Shown here piece after piece: positions 7,104-16,625 of a stretch of 64,000 bases of DNA (positions within the stretch are counted from its first letter, which is position 1; the number at the start of each line of letters is the position of its first letter). The translations under genes were made by a program, and so were the position numbers. Location of the stretch: contig JAOUMY010000012.1 in NCBI GenBank assembly GCA_029881255.1, positions 1 to 64,000 on the forward strand. The letters run 5' to 3'. Under the pieces are notes generated by a model. The model was given only the letters and a program-made list of their open reading frames with translations, had not been told where the DNA came from and searched no databases. This DNA comes from Gammaproteobacteria bacterium. Lineage in GTDB: Bacteria; Pseudomonadota; Gammaproteobacteria; S012-40.

Positions 7104-9626
7104 ATGAACAACAAGAATCAATTTTCACTCCTATTTTTAGTGGCTTCCATGACGATTTTGAATGCGTGCGGTAGTGTTACCGCGCCTGGTGATGAGAAAG
7201 ACACCAATGTTTCTGCAGTCGTCAGTGAGAAAACGAAAGTCATATTGAATGGCAAGGACAGCACGCTTCAATTGACCGCTTATGCTGTAAATAAGATCGG
7301 CGAGCGCTTGGATACGCCACTTGAGTGGCATTCAGATAGTCCGGATCAGGTAGATGTAACACAAGAGGGCATTGTAACCAGTTATGTGACGAATGGATTT
7401 GCGCGTATTACTGCATCGGTGGGGGAGCATAGTGGCATACCTTTTAATATCACCGTCGCGACAGTGGCCGTTGATACATCTATTTTAGAGAGCGAACATA
7501 TACTTGTGGTACCCGTTTTTAATGATCCCGATGCGCCACCGTCTAGCGAGAACCCGTTTAAGGTTACCGTATCGAATGAGCGTGTGGTTAACATAGGCGA
7601 CAAATTCATTGTTGAAGGTGATAGGTTTTTCGGCGGTTCGGTAGTAGACATAGCGGAATCAAACGGGGGCAAAGTTATCACTGTTTCGCCACTGGCGCCC
7701 AAACTGTTATTTAGTGATTTAAAAGTTGAGCAGAAGACCAAAATCGAGAACTTGGAAAAATTCGTAAAACCTGAAGTACGCGATGCCTATGATATTAGCA
7801 GCGATGAGGAAGGGCGTCTTACTTTTACCTTGAAAAAAGAAAATGATAGTACACAAGCTAAACCACAGAACAAATTGCTCCCTCGCGCAGCAGCAATCGG
7901 AAGCGTCGACGGTAGTGCTAGCTATCGGGAGTGGTTTATGGTCTGTCGTGTTCAAGGGGCTGCGGGCGATACTGATCCTTTCTATATCACTCCTCCGGAT
8001 AGTATTACCTTCGATTATGATCTCGATCTGGTATTCGATTATGACTCTGAAGGCATTGGTTTGAAGAGGCTCGCGATTGACGGTGTGATCGAGGGCGGGA
8101 TGTATTTCGAGGCCGATGTTGTGGCGTTTGAGACTGCGACAGAATGTGAGATAGATATATTCGATATCCAGCTACAAGTCGATGGCATATTTGAGGAGTT
8201 TTATAAACTGGAGGTTCCTCTGCGAGTCGGAATGTTTGCGGAACAAAACGCCTTCGCGAATACCGGTAATATCAAGGCCAGCGCCCGTGTATTTGGGCAG
8301 CTATCAATGGGCTTGCAGTGTGATGCGGAGGGTTGTGGCCCTTTACAACAGAGCAGCGGCGAAGCTTGGGCGGATTTTGACAATATTGTGCCTGATATAA
8401 ACACCTTAACTGAAACGGTAACCGTCCATCGTAAAGTGATGGCATATTTCGAAGCGGGATTACGTTTGTTAGGCTATGAGTTTTTTGGCTATCGCATCGG
8501 TATTTCGGAAACCACCAACATAATGACGGTACCCGGTGATATCGTAAACGAAAATTTTGAATCAGAGTATTTTCTGGCGATAGAGCAGGGGTTTGTGCCT
8601 GGTAAACATGAGGGTTTGTGGGCCTTAAAGCCTGTCGCAGAACTGCTCAAATACAAAGAAGATGCAGTGTTCACGCAAACCCTGGATCAACAGATACTTT
8701 CACGCTCGCCTCTTAGCGAAAGAGTGACTGCTTTCCGCTACCTAAATGAACAGGGAGAGCAACGCTTAAAGTTAACAGCCAATATTGTGCATACCTCGGA
8801 ACGGTATTTGAAAATTCCCGAGAATACGAGCGACGAAACGGACATTTACAATATCCAGAATATTCAGTTTTATCGCGTGACTGACCCAGACAACGTCGTC
8901 GAAAGCATAAGTGAAGTTGAACCGGAACCACCTGTCGCGATAACACCTGGACGTACACAGTTCTCAGTTTCCGTTCCGGGAACATTTTCAGATGAACCGG
9001 ACGTAGACTTTTATGCAGTGGTGACCACCAATCGAGGCCCCAAATCGCCTCGTACACTTTCTGATGGAACAAGAGCAGTCTTAAACACAAAATTCTTGCT
9101 CGGGAAGGCGATACGTCTCAGTGAGCGATATGAAGTGAGCTTCAGCAACTTCACACATGTAGGAAATTTTAATACTGGCAAAGTTGTCGGTAGAGTGATT
9201 GTTACTGATATCGTAGATGGTGTAAGAGTGCCAGTAGCAGGAGTGCCGGTGTCGTTCCTGAAAGACTTCGGGGACACGCCAACAGGCACTTATGAGTATC
9301 TTACTGTTGAGACAGATGCCTTTGGCGAGGCGATGGTAGAGCAGAATTATGTATTTGGTCCGGGTTTTTATACTTCCGCCAGTATCAATGTCTATGTTCA
9401 CAACGATAACTATGGGGAGATCGTTGCGACTTACAATGACGGACCTGCTACATGCCCACCGCCTTGTTTTGCGAGTTTTGATAGCATAGAAATGCCCAAT
9501 AGCCTGGATCGTATCATCGTTTCAAACGTAGAAGGTTTTCAACGCCGTCTGATGCCCGTTACATGGTTTCGAGAAATCGAATACAAGCCTTTTCGTCGGA
9601 CGAAGACCAACCGTCATCAAGTATAG
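7104..9626 (+). CDS. Large surface lipoprotein with Ig-like domain
   Basis: An 840-residue protein preceded by a good ribosome site (aaggaaagg, 4 nt before ATG). It has a lipoprotein signal peptide ending LNAC, then at about residues 35-115 a bacterial Ig-like (Big_2 type) domain (LQLTAYAVNKIGERLDTPLEWHS, written here in two parts: LQLTAYAVNK and LEWHS; closed by GIVTS and ARITAS). Several further beta-rich regions follow, the last (about 700-780) resembling another Ig-like fold. No enzyme motif is visible. The final 35 residues (GFQRRLMPVTWF onward) change character to basic, and the 3' end overlaps a truncated gene on the other strand, so the C-terminus may be altered by a rearrangement. 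Role: probably a surface or outer-membrane-anchored protein of unknown partner. Confidence 0.6.
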   Translation: MNNKNQFSLLFLVASMTILNACGSVTAPGDEKDTNVSAVVSEKTKVILNGKDSTLQLTAYAVNKIGERLDTPLEWHSDSPDQVDVTQEGIVTSYVTNGFARITASVGEHSGIPFNITVATVAVDTSILESEHILVVPVFNDPDAPPSSENPFKVTVSNERVVNIGDKFIVEGDRFFGGSVVDIAESNGGKVITVSPLAPKLLFSDLKVEQKTKIENLEKFVKPEVRDAYDISSDEEGRLTFTLKKENDSTQAKPQNKLLPRAAAIGSVDGSASYREWFMVCRVQGAAGDTDPFYITPPDSITFDYDLDLVFDYDSEGIGLKRLAIDGVIEGGMYFEADVVAFETATECEIDIFDIQLQVDGIFEEFYKLEVPLRVGMFAEQNAFANTGNIKASARVFGQLSMGLQCDAEGCGPLQQSSGEAWADFDNIVPDINTLTETVTVHRKVMAYFEAGLRLLGYEFFGYRIGISETTNIMTVPGDIVNENFESEYFLAIEQGFVPGKHEGLWALKPVAELLKYKEDAVFTQTLDQQILSRSPLSERVTAFRYLNEQGEQRLKLTANIVHTSERYLKIPENTSDETDIYNIQNIQFYRVTDPDNVVESISEVEPEPPVAITPGRTQFSVSVPGTFSDEPDVDFYAVVTTNRGPKSPRTLSDGTRAVLNTKFLLGKAIRLSERYEVSFSNFTHVGNFNTGKVVGRVIVTDIVDGVRVPVAGVPVSFLKDFGDTPTGTYEYLTVETDAFGEAMVEQNYVFGPGFYTSASINVYVHNDNYGEIVATYNDGPATCPPPCFASFDSIEMPNSLDRIIVSNVEGFQRRLMPVTWFREIEYKPFRRTKTNRHQV

Positions 9627-9884
9627 AAATAAGATGATTTCGCAGCCCAACATGGTGCTTGACGGCGAGACGAGTCGGTCCGGCTCAGCTGCCTGTTTTG
9701 CGCTAATAGCACCACTCTTGTAGGCCTGGGTCAGTTCTTCTGCCATTTCTTTGGTTTTTCGCATGTATTCAGCGCGTACAGCGGCGTCTTTTATAAAACG
9801 CGTAGCAAAGTTCACTGCCTGTACTTCGAGTTCTCTTATGGCGGCCTGGGCTTCAGGATCGCTTACGCGATTGTTGTCAGTCAT
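9522..9884 (-). pseudogene. Truncated effector-like fragment
   Basis: The first 67 or so residues form charged helices (RELEVQAVNFATRFIKDAA, EYMRKTKEMAEELTQAY, SAKQAAE) like the N-terminal region of several large putative toxins of Proteobacteria. At about nt 9690 the sequence switches to PDRLVSPSST and then to residues that are merely antisense of the lipoprotein gene at 7104. The gene has therefore lost its main domain. It starts 3 nt after the stop of 9888-10337, so the two form an operon remnant. The effector resemblance is from memory of such proteins and is tentative. Confidence 0.45.
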
Positions 9885-9887
9885 GTG

Positions 9888-10337
9888 TTAACTTCCTTTC
9901 GGGCTTAGACGCTGGATACGAATAAAACGTTTTTCAAATACGTTATTGCGATGTGTCACTTCGGTTAAATCTTTTGCGAAGCGAAAACGTTGTCCGTTAG
10001 GTTCAATCGACACTTGGTATCGTGTCTCGGGGAGGAAGTCGAATTCCAAATCGTTTGAGGAAGTGATGCTGGCATTGTCAAACGCGGCAGCGGTGTAGGG
10101 TAGGCCTATATCCAGAATCTCCAGTATGTTGAACTGCTGATCGAGTAGTATGAGGTGTAGACCTTCTTCATAAGGGCAGTCGTCGGAGGTTATGAGCAAG
10201 TAGTACTGGTCGGATAACTGATATTGTTTTTCCAGCAGCAGTCCAGGGATAAGCAGCCCACAGGGTAATTTTTTATACTGCAGTTCTGAGTCGGTATCAG
10301 ATTTGTTTTCGAGGGAAAACTCGGCGATTTCTTCCAT
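9888..10337 (-). CDS. Hypothetical protein upstream of the effector-like fragment
   Basis: A 149-residue soluble protein, acidic at its N-terminus (MEEIAEFSLENKSDTDSE) and beta-rich after it (LPCGLLIPGLLLEKQYQLS, YYLLITSDDCPYEEG). No signal peptide, no membrane segment and no motif I recognise. It precedes the truncated fragment by 3 nt and is intact, so it may be the accessory, adaptor or immunity gene of a lost effector. Confidence 0.5.
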   Translation of the reverse strand: MEEIAEFSLENKSDTDSELQYKKLPCGLLIPGLLLEKQYQLSDQYYLLITSDDCPYEEGLHLILLDQQFNILEILDIGLPYTAAAFDNASITSSNDLEFDFLPETRYQVSIEPNGQRFRFAKDLTEVTHRNNVFEKRFIRIQRLSPKGS

Positions 10338-10770
10338 AATTCATCGACTTGATTTTAATTCAATTTCCTACGAGGGTGACAGTTTACCCGTTTTCAGGGT
10401 GTTCGACTACTAGCCCCAATACAGACTAGGGTCAAATACAGTGTCTTTTTGGTCTGGTACTTAGACTTATTCAAACTCTTCTGCTTTACTCTATAGGTAA
10501 GTTCAAACTTCATTGTCACATCCCGACAAAAATCTGACGCCAGATGATTGTCTGTTTTGTCCTGTATTTAAAGACCAGGGGAATGACAGCAGTTGGAAGC
10601 GTTTGAATTTTTTATCTATTAACAAATAAGAATTCGGTCCTTCAGGCTTGGAATCGCGTTTGCATTGATGCTCTGAATATGTGGTCTACCTGGAACGCGA
10701 GATTTTTCTCAGTCTGTCTGGGTTGGTCGCGTATTGATCAAAATAAATTCAAATAGATTAGAAGGAAACA
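10338..10770. other. Intergenic region, no gene seen
   Basis: This 433-bp region lies between divergent genes. It has stop codons in all frames and no convincing RNA gene or hairpin terminator. It must hold the promoters of 9888-10337 (reverse) and 10771-11502 (forward); I cannot assign them with confidence. Confidence 0.5.
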
Positions 10771-11502
10771 ATGATGGGGATCATGTCAAAACATATCACG
10801 CATTATATTTTCACGGTACTTTTTCTTTTTGCTTTTTCGAGTGAGTCTCTCAATCAATCGAATGATAGTCACTACGCAACTCTTGAGTATAGTGGAAAGA
10901 CGACTTCTTTTGATTACTTGAGTGAAGAGTCAAATAGTCGCATTGCACAAAAGAAGCTAAAAGAGTTACATCAACGATCAAAGATTTGGCTCGCTTACGC
11001 AGATGCAGAGAAGACGCCGTTTAAGAAAGTCGCTCGTGATGATGTGCATAAAGTGATCAGCACACCGGATGAGCTGGTTATCCGAAAATACTTCGATGAA
11101 CATCCGAACCTTTTTATGAAACGGCGTGTATTTGAGCTTCAACAGGTAGCGTTTAAAAAGGGAATAGAAGCCAATAGAGTTCGCGATATATTGCAACAAA
11201 GCAGGTCTTACCCCGAATTTGTCTTATCACTGATACGAGCAAGAATAAATCACAACTCTTATTCCATCAGTACGACTTCGGAGAATATACCAGCTGACAT
11301 TCTGGACGATGTCGCTGCGCTCGGAGATGGGCGAGCGGTAGTAAAAGAGATGCCTGCCGGTATACTCGTAGTATGGCGCGTATCGTCGAGTCCGGAACCC
11401 TGGTCTTACGAAGAGGCAAGGAGTTTTATAACGCGCACATTGAAGGATGCGAGACTCAGAAAGATCTCAATTCAGAAACCGCGAAATCTTCAACATACGT
11501 GA
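10771..11502 (+). CDS. EpsD-like periplasmic PPIase-related protein
   Basis: A 243-residue exported protein (hydrophobic segment HYIFTVLFLFAFSS). A ribosome site (gaagga) precedes the clustered ATGs at 10771, 10774 and 10783. The middle region YFDEHPNLFMKRRVFELQQ resembles the EpsD family of PpiC-type peptidyl-prolyl isomerases that accompanies exosortase and exopolysaccharide loci: a helical SurA-like part followed by a shortened isomerase-like domain (LGDGRAVVKEMPAGILVVWRV). No exosortase or polysaccharide gene is nearby, so it is an orphan here. The exosortase-associated acyltransferase at 59532 is the only related gene in the window. Family confidence is moderate and activity is unproven. 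Confidence 0.55.
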   Translation: MMGIMSKHITHYIFTVLFLFAFSSESLNQSNDSHYATLEYSGKTTSFDYLSEESNSRIAQKKLKELHQRSKIWLAYADAEKTPFKKVARDDVHKVISTPDELVIRKYFDEHPNLFMKRRVFELQQVAFKKGIEANRVRDILQQSRSYPEFVLSLIRARINHNSYSISTTSENIPADILDDVAALGDGRAVVKEMPAGILVVWRVSSSPEPWSYEEARSFITRTLKDARLRKISIQKPRNLQHT

Positions 11503-11777
11503 CAAAATAGACGACCGTATTCGATACTGTGTCAATCGGGAATTTAACTGCCGTCGGTAGTTGAATGATAGCCGTTTATAATCATTAAAATGGATTCGGC
11601 TGGATTTCATGAGTTTCGCGAATTGGTAGATTGGCATTGTGACTTTACAGTACGTCTAATTTCCTAATCCACAAAACCGGGCTATGTATACCCTATGTTG
11701 AAATGGTGCATGTCGCAATAGGGAAATTACACTTGTTCAAACTCTGGCATCTGAAACGTAGAATTTAGAGGGTGCTC

Positions 11778-12062
11778 CTACGAGTCAATTCTCGTTACTT
11801 TGTAGTTTCTTTCCACATTCACAGTAATCGCTCCCCATTTGGAATTGCGCACTCGTTCCTGATGCAGGCTGAAATCGTCCTCACTCGCAAATTCTTCGTA
11901 GACGTCAAATCGGTTGCCGTTTTCCTTGTCTTGCGTGACCTCAAAGATGAGGCAGCCAGGTTCGCTACGCGTATTCTGAATATGATGAGGCAATTCTTCG
12001 AGTACCGCCGGAAGGTCAACGGTGGGTGCGATAATGTAACCTTGTAAGACGACCTTGGACAT
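11778..12062 (-). CDS. Antibiotic biosynthesis monooxygenase (ABM) domain protein
   Basis: A 94-residue single-domain protein of the ABM ferredoxin-like fold (YgiN type): the central EPGCLIFEVTQD, then FDVYEEFASEDDF followed by HQERVRNS, is the standard pattern. Such proteins form dimers. Some oxidise quinols or polyketides without cofactor, and others are heme-binding or of unknown role. It stands alone between two intergenic regions, so the substrate cannot be inferred. Confidence 0.85.
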   Translation of the reverse strand: MSKVVLQGYIIAPTVDLPAVLEELPHHIQNTRSEPGCLIFEVTQDKENGNRFDVYEEFASEDDFSLHQERVRNSKWGAITVNVERNYKVTRIDS

Positions 12063-12278
12063 AGCTGATAATGGTAAATGAATTTACTAAATTAAATAGT
12101 GTTCACCGTAATAGTTCAAGGAAAACATATGCTGATATTGACGTTGGAATCGCTGGTGATGATAGAGAGAATTTGTCTCGTAAGAGTATGCGTCTAAATG
12201 TTTTTTATGAAATCAAAAACAATAGACAATGAAACCCTGTTAGAGAGTTCAACATGAACTGAATACACTTAAAGGAAT

Positions 12279-12355
<77 letters not shown>

Positions 12356-12372
12356 CCTGAAAGAGGTTGGTA

Positions 12373-12400
12373 TACTACCACGGTTTTCTTCGATTACAAG
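12373..12400 (-). promoter_or_regulatory. Candidate sigma70 promoter of tRNA-fMet
   Basis: On the reverse strand, TTGTAA (12400-12395) and TAGTAT (12378-12373) are separated by 16 bp, and the -10 box ends 17 bp before the tRNA 5' end. Both boxes are imperfect; the spacing and position support the call. Confidence 0.4.
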
Positions 12401-12445
12401 TCCTTGGGAAAATAAAGTAAAAATAATAGATGTGAAGCAGAAAGG

Positions 12446-13459
12446 TTAGAAGTCAGTACACCATTTCGTGATCAACCTGTTTGACCAAACGCGTAAAAAC
12501 GACGCGCACAGAATGCGATATACCTCTCGACGCGAGATTTTGTAGGGTATTAATTCGTCCTGTTGTTCGAGGTGGTTTCGAAGGCCTTTCAGTGTGTATA
12601 GTCCAATAATCATTGGCCAAAGGCAGGCGAGGCGTAGTCTGACCTGGGTTTTCGGTATGGCCAGAAAATAGGTGAGTGCATCGTCATAGTAGCGTCTGGC
12701 CTGTTCCAGTAAAGCCAATAATTCGTTCCTCAATTCCTGCTTCAGAGGCGAGGCTAACAAGTCAGTTGCGTTACTTCCAGCCGCACCAAGTATGTCTCCA
12801 GGGATGTAGCATCGACCAATTTCGGCATCTTTGCGGACGTCGCGCATAATATTAGTCAGCTGCAAGGCCTTCCCAAAGGCAATCCCGTAGTGGCTCTGTT
12901 TATCCAGTTCCCATCCACTAAGTGCCCCAATATTTTGCGCGCATAGACGAGTCCAGAATTCGCCTACGCAGCCTGCGACCATATAGGTGTAACGATCCAG
13001 TTCCTGTCTGCTTGCCAGCGCTTTGGGCGTTTGCACATCCTCAAAATAGTCCAGGTCAAACAACATGCCTTGGGTCAGCGTATCGAATACGCCCAAGACT
13101 AAAGACCGCTCGACTTTATCCAGGTGCTTCGCCCCTTCGATGGCGAGTGAGGTCTGTCCGAGTATGCTTTTTTCACTGGCACTAAGTGCAGCGATTTCAG
13201 CTTTAGTCAGTGGTGTGTATGGCTTATTGCTGAGCACTGACTCTCGAAACTGCTCCAGTCGCAGGTGGCGGACTTTTTGTGGCCAGTCATGATGGTCGGA
13301 CAAGGTATCGGCGATACGCGCCAGCAGGTAGGCCAGGGAGATAGGGTAGCGTACGGCGGGGGGCAGAATCTTCAGAGTTAGATAGAAACTACGGGCCGAA
13401 AGCTTCAGTTGTTGGAACAACCAGGCGTGAGTTTGTGTAGAGCTTTTGTCTGTGGACAT
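12446..13459 (-). CDS. Squalene/phytoene synthase family protein
   Basis: A 337-residue all-helical prenyl synthase that joins two prenyl diphosphates head to head (two farnesyl diphosphates to squalene, or a related product). Both metal-binding motifs are visible: RIADTLSD near residue 50 and NIMRDVRKD near residue 205, followed by GRCYIP. The region DRYTYMVAGCVGEFWTRL is closer to eukaryote-type squalene synthase (VAGLVGEGL) than to plant-type phytoene synthase. No desaturase, HpnD/HpnE or cyclase gene is adjacent, so the end product (squalene, hopanoid precursor or carotenoid) is open. It is transcribed toward the tRNA. Confidence 0.85.
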   Translation of the reverse strand: MSTDKSSTQTHAWLFQQLKLSARSFYLTLKILPPAVRYPISLAYLLARIADTLSDHHDWPQKVRHLRLEQFRESVLSNKPYTPLTKAEIAALSASEKSILGQTSLAIEGAKHLDKVERSLVLGVFDTLTQGMLFDLDYFEDVQTPKALASRQELDRYTYMVAGCVGEFWTRLCAQNIGALSGWELDKQSHYGIAFGKALQLTNIMRDVRKDAEIGRCYIPGDILGAAGSNATDLLASPLKQELRNELLALLEQARRYYDDALTYFLAIPKTQVRLRLACLWPMIIGLYTLKGLRNHLEQQDELIPYKISRREVYRILCASFLRVWSNRLITKWCTDF

Positions 13460-13632
13460 GTGCTTCCAACGCGTGAAAACTGGCAGTCTAATCTAGCATC
13501 GGGCACTTATGCCAGTTTCTGTGGCTGGGATTCACCCTCACACGTTAAAAAAGCAAGGGCATGCTTAGTGAATTAGGCCTCAAGGTTTCAGCGACTTACT
13601 TGAGAGCAGACGCTGCCAAATGTCCGAGAATA

Positions 13633-13660
13633 TTGCCAAGGCGAGATCAGTCCCTATAAT
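13633..13660 (+). promoter_or_regulatory. Candidate sigma70 promoter for 13697-14514
   Basis: TTGCCA (13633-13638), 16 bp, then a perfect TATAAT (13655-13660), about 37 bp before the ATG at 13697. A start site near 13667 would give a short leader. Confidence 0.6.
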
Positions 13661-13696
13661 AAGAGCCCGTTTGAATTAAGGACTGAGATAGTAGCC

Positions 13697-13900
13697 ATGA
13701 AAAAATACGGTATTCGCGTGACGCTCCCAGAGGGTGATGTGATGAGTTCTTCCCACTTGTTGGGTGCTGATTTTGAGAGCTTCCGCTGGTTTGACTCTGC
13801 CGAGGAACGGGACCGCGCATTTAATGACATGCAGAGGCATTTGCCGAATTATCGACGACAGGACTTTGTAACGCAGGTACTCGAAAAGGTAGATCGCTAA
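13697..13900 (+). CDS. Conserved small protein of unknown function
   Basis: A 67-residue protein with alternating short strands and helices (KYGIRVTLPEGD; SFRWFDSAEERDRAF; QVLEKVDR). No signal or membrane segment. It follows a strong-looking promoter and ends 11 nt before the methyltransferase gene, so the two are probably co-transcribed. I do not recognise the family. Confidence 0.6.
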   Translation: MKKYGIRVTLPEGDVMSSSHLLGADFESFRWFDSAEERDRAFNDMQRHLPNYRRQDFVTQVLEKVDR

Positions 13901-13911
13901 TCCCCTCCAAC

Positions 13912-14514
13912 ATGAAGCCGCACCGACAGATTAGCCAGATATTCAGAGGGATACATGGCTATGTCGATCTTAGCGAGCGAGAAGAGGCGCACTTGCGCCT
14001 CATCAAATCCTCATCCACTTATGGCGAAATTACCAATATCGCGGCGCAAAAGCTGATTGATTACATAGGCCTGGGCCCAGATGACGTGTTTTATGATCTG
14101 GGCAGTGGTGTTGGCAAGTTAGTGATTCAAACTGCAATGTGTTCACCGGCAAAGAAAATCGTCGGTATCGAATTTTCGCGACAGAGGATCAAAATGGCAC
14201 GAATGGGTCTGGCCGAGGCGAAAGCGCAAGACTTACTCGAATGTAGCCAGGTGAAATTCGTGTGTTCGGATTTGATGAGACGAAATCTCAATGATGCAAC
14301 GGTGATCTACAGTTGTTCGACTGCGTTTCCCCCACGCTTTTTCCGCAAGATGGTAAAGAAGCTGGAGGGTATGCGATCAGGGTTTGTTTTCATCAGTTTA
14401 AGTGAGATTAAGAACAATCCCTATTTTGATTTAATCGATACCCTGCGCCTGAATATGAGTTGGCTGCCTAATACCCCCGTCTATGTGTATGAAAGAGTCG
14501 ATCCTTTCAACTAG
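13912..14514 (+). CDS. DOT1-like class I SAM-dependent methyltransferase
   Basis: A 200-residue Rossmann methyltransferase. The SAM-binding motif I is FYDLGSGVGKLV (about residues 60-71), followed by KIVGIEFS (motif II) and KFVCSDLM. The upstream SSTYGEIT recalls the conserved YGE segment before motif I of DOT1-type lysine methyltransferases, and VIYSCSTAFPP is close to the VxxNNxxF-type post-I motif. Bacterial members have largely unknown substrates. It probably sits in one transcript with the small gene at 13697 and faces the convergent lipoprotein gene with only 11 nt between them. The methyltransferase call is firm; the DOT1 relation is moderate; the substrate is unknown. Confidence 0.7.
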   Translation: MKPHRQISQIFRGIHGYVDLSEREEAHLRLIKSSSTYGEITNIAAQKLIDYIGLGPDDVFYDLGSGVGKLVIQTAMCSPAKKIVGIEFSRQRIKMARMGLAEAKAQDLLECSQVKFVCSDLMRRNLNDATVIYSCSTAFPPRFFRKMVKKLEGMRSGFVFISLSEIKNNPYFDLIDTLRLNMSWLPNTPVYVYERVDPFN

Positions 14515-14525
14515 CGCTAAAAAGG

Positions 14526-16544
14526 CTAACGCACCACACCCGCGCTATCTACGCGCAGAATAAATCCGTCGGATCCGCCTATACTACTGTTGCCATCCAC
14601 ACCTCCGTGGGCACTACCGATACCAATAAGTTCTCCGCTGGGCGTAGGTAATAATGCAGCAAAGTTTGCGTGACCATTTACAGGTATCTCACTTGTCCAG
14701 AGTGGCTGTTCAGCATTTTGATCAAGTTTGCGGATCTGAAGATTGCTCGTTGGCATCTCAGGGCGTGGCGCCTGGCCGGGTCCAAAGACAGGCATAGACA
14801 TGATGGGGTCAAAGTTAACTTCGATACCTGCGACATAAATAGATTGTGCGTCATCCAGGTAGACTAAATGGGTTTCGACTTGCTTGCCGCCCGTGGATGC
14901 CCATTGCCTGCGCCACAGCTCCTGGCCATTGCCATCAGTTTTAAGCAGAAATCCGCCGCTGGTATCGGTACCACTGGAATCAAAACCGCCATGAACCATA
15001 CCCGGCATATAGAGCTCACCGGCGGCTGAAATCATCGGTCGAGAAACTTCTACATGGCCATTAAAAATATATTCATTCTGTCCAAGTTCCGTTCCATTAC
15101 TATCGAAACGGAATAAACGAATATTGGCGCTTGGATTGGTGATATGAAACTGACCGCCCATTCCGCTGCCCATATCCATGGCTTTCTGCTCACTAACAAC
15201 AACGTATAGTGTATTTGCAGAATATACGATACCCATCGCAACTTCGTCGTTTTCGGTACCTTTCTGCGTCAGTAATATTTGTTGACCATTGGTGTCATAT
15301 TTTGCAAACAACAGATCGTGCTCACCGGCGTTCGTAAAACCGGCGACGGCTCCCATAGTCGAACCCGCCAGATAGATATTGTTCTGTTCATCAAGCGCTA
15401 CTCCAGCAACCATGGCATGTTTATCGGTAGCGCCGAATTGCTGTTCCCATAGCTGATTGCCATTGGTATCGTATTTGGTGACAAATATATTCGATATCGT
15501 CTGCGGCGTGTCCAATTGCGGCATCAGGTTATCAGACTGACCGGTGGCTACAATTTCCGATGCGCTAGTCAACGCTAGTGCGGTGACGGTGTCATAGTTG
15601 TTTGCTCCAAATGTTTTCTCCCACAAGGTTGTACCGTTCATATCCATTTTAGCGATATAGGATTGGGTATCGGGAGGTCCGATGTTCGGGGGAAATATGC
15701 CAATACTAGGCGCGTTGGGCATTCCAACGGGTAGATCTATTGGCGTTTTACTACCACCAATATAGATATTGCCGTCACTTCCCAATACTGCATCGGCGAT
15801 GGATTCGTCATCTGCACTGCCGAAATGCTTGGTGCTGGTGGGTTGTGTCGTAACCGTGAATGACCAGGTATGCGGAGTGGCGAACATCGGTTCGTTGGTA
15901 GATCTACGAATGTTGGTAGACAGGTTGACTGTATACGTCGCACCCGGTTGCCATGGTTGGGCAGGTGTAAACTCAGCGACATGATCGCGTATATCAATGC
16001 TACCTTGTACCGGCACGCTATTGAGACTGATAAAAAAGTTCTGCTGGTTAACGCTGGCGTTTTCGGGTGGATACTCAAATTCCAACCTGACTTTACTATT
16101 TACGCTGACATTTTGTGCCCCAGGCTCGGGTTGGTGAGTGAATATGGGAACGCGGTCTTCCGTATTAAACGTCCAGTCTCTTGCATTATCACCCAGATGT
16201 TCACCATTGGTGTTGGTGATGCTGTGATCCACGCTCATGGTATATAGGGTTTCGTAATACAGCTTTGCCGGTTTTAGCGTGGCGGTGCGTGTGGCGCTAT
16301 TATAGCTTAGTTCGGCACGGACTTTTTCATGACCGTCAGATAACCAAAAAGAGCCAGAAGTCAGCGTGGCTTGATTGATGTCTTGACTGAATTGAACGGT
16401 AATCGCACTGTCTACTCTAACGTTTCCTCCGCTGGGTGTATGGTTTACGATACGGAAACCGTCATTTCCACTTCCACAGCCAAGAATTAGCAGCAAGCAA
16501 AAGTACACCGAATAGACTCGGAATTTTGTGATAAAAAAATCCAT
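14526..16544 (-). CDS. Lipoprotein with SbsA-type Ig domains and SBBP-like beta-propeller
   Basis: A 672-residue lipoprotein (signal peptide ending LILGCGS). Two consecutive SbsA Ig-like domains follow at about residues 30-130 (HTPSGGNVRVDSAITVQFSQ) and 133-232 (VSVNSKVRLEFE), each ending in a WTF or WSF motif. Then come at least five repeats of the SBBP type with the pattern D-x-x-GNxxW-x-x-x-FG or G-x-x-xxVxG (LWEKTFGANNYD, LWEQQFGATDKH, LWRRQWASTGGK, plus GNIYIGGS and NNIYLAGS). This is a surface or periplasmic protein, likely involved in binding. It lies 81 nt after another large lipoprotein gene on the same strand, so they may share a transcript. Confidence 0.75.
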   Translation of the reverse strand: MDFFITKFRVYSVYFCLLLILGCGSGNDGFRIVNHTPSGGNVRVDSAITVQFSQDINQATLTSGSFWLSDGHEKVRAELSYNSATRTATLKPAKLYYETLYTMSVDHSITNTNGEHLGDNARDWTFNTEDRVPIFTHQPEPGAQNVSVNSKVRLEFEYPPENASVNQQNFFISLNSVPVQGSIDIRDHVAEFTPAQPWQPGATYTVNLSTNIRRSTNEPMFATPHTWSFTVTTQPTSTKHFGSADDESIADAVLGSDGNIYIGGSKTPIDLPVGMPNAPSIGIFPPNIGPPDTQSYIAKMDMNGTTLWEKTFGANNYDTVTALALTSASEIVATGQSDNLMPQLDTPQTISNIFVTKYDTNGNQLWEQQFGATDKHAMVAGVALDEQNNIYLAGSTMGAVAGFTNAGEHDLLFAKYDTNGQQILLTQKGTENDEVAMGIVYSANTLYVVVSEQKAMDMGSGMGGQFHITNPSANIRLFRFDSNGTELGQNEYIFNGHVEVSRPMISAAGELYMPGMVHGGFDSSGTDTSGGFLLKTDGNGQELWRRQWASTGGKQVETHLVYLDDAQSIYVAGIEVNFDPIMSMPVFGPGQAPRPEMPTSNLQIRKLDQNAEQPLWTSEIPVNGHANFAALLPTPSGELIGIGSAHGGVDGNSSIGGSDGFILRVDSAGVVR

Positions 16545-16625
16545 TTTTCTCCAACCTGGAATTATTTTTAAGTTATTTGTTTTCTTTATATTGTCTGTTG
16601 ACCAAGCTTATTTACCGAACGGACA

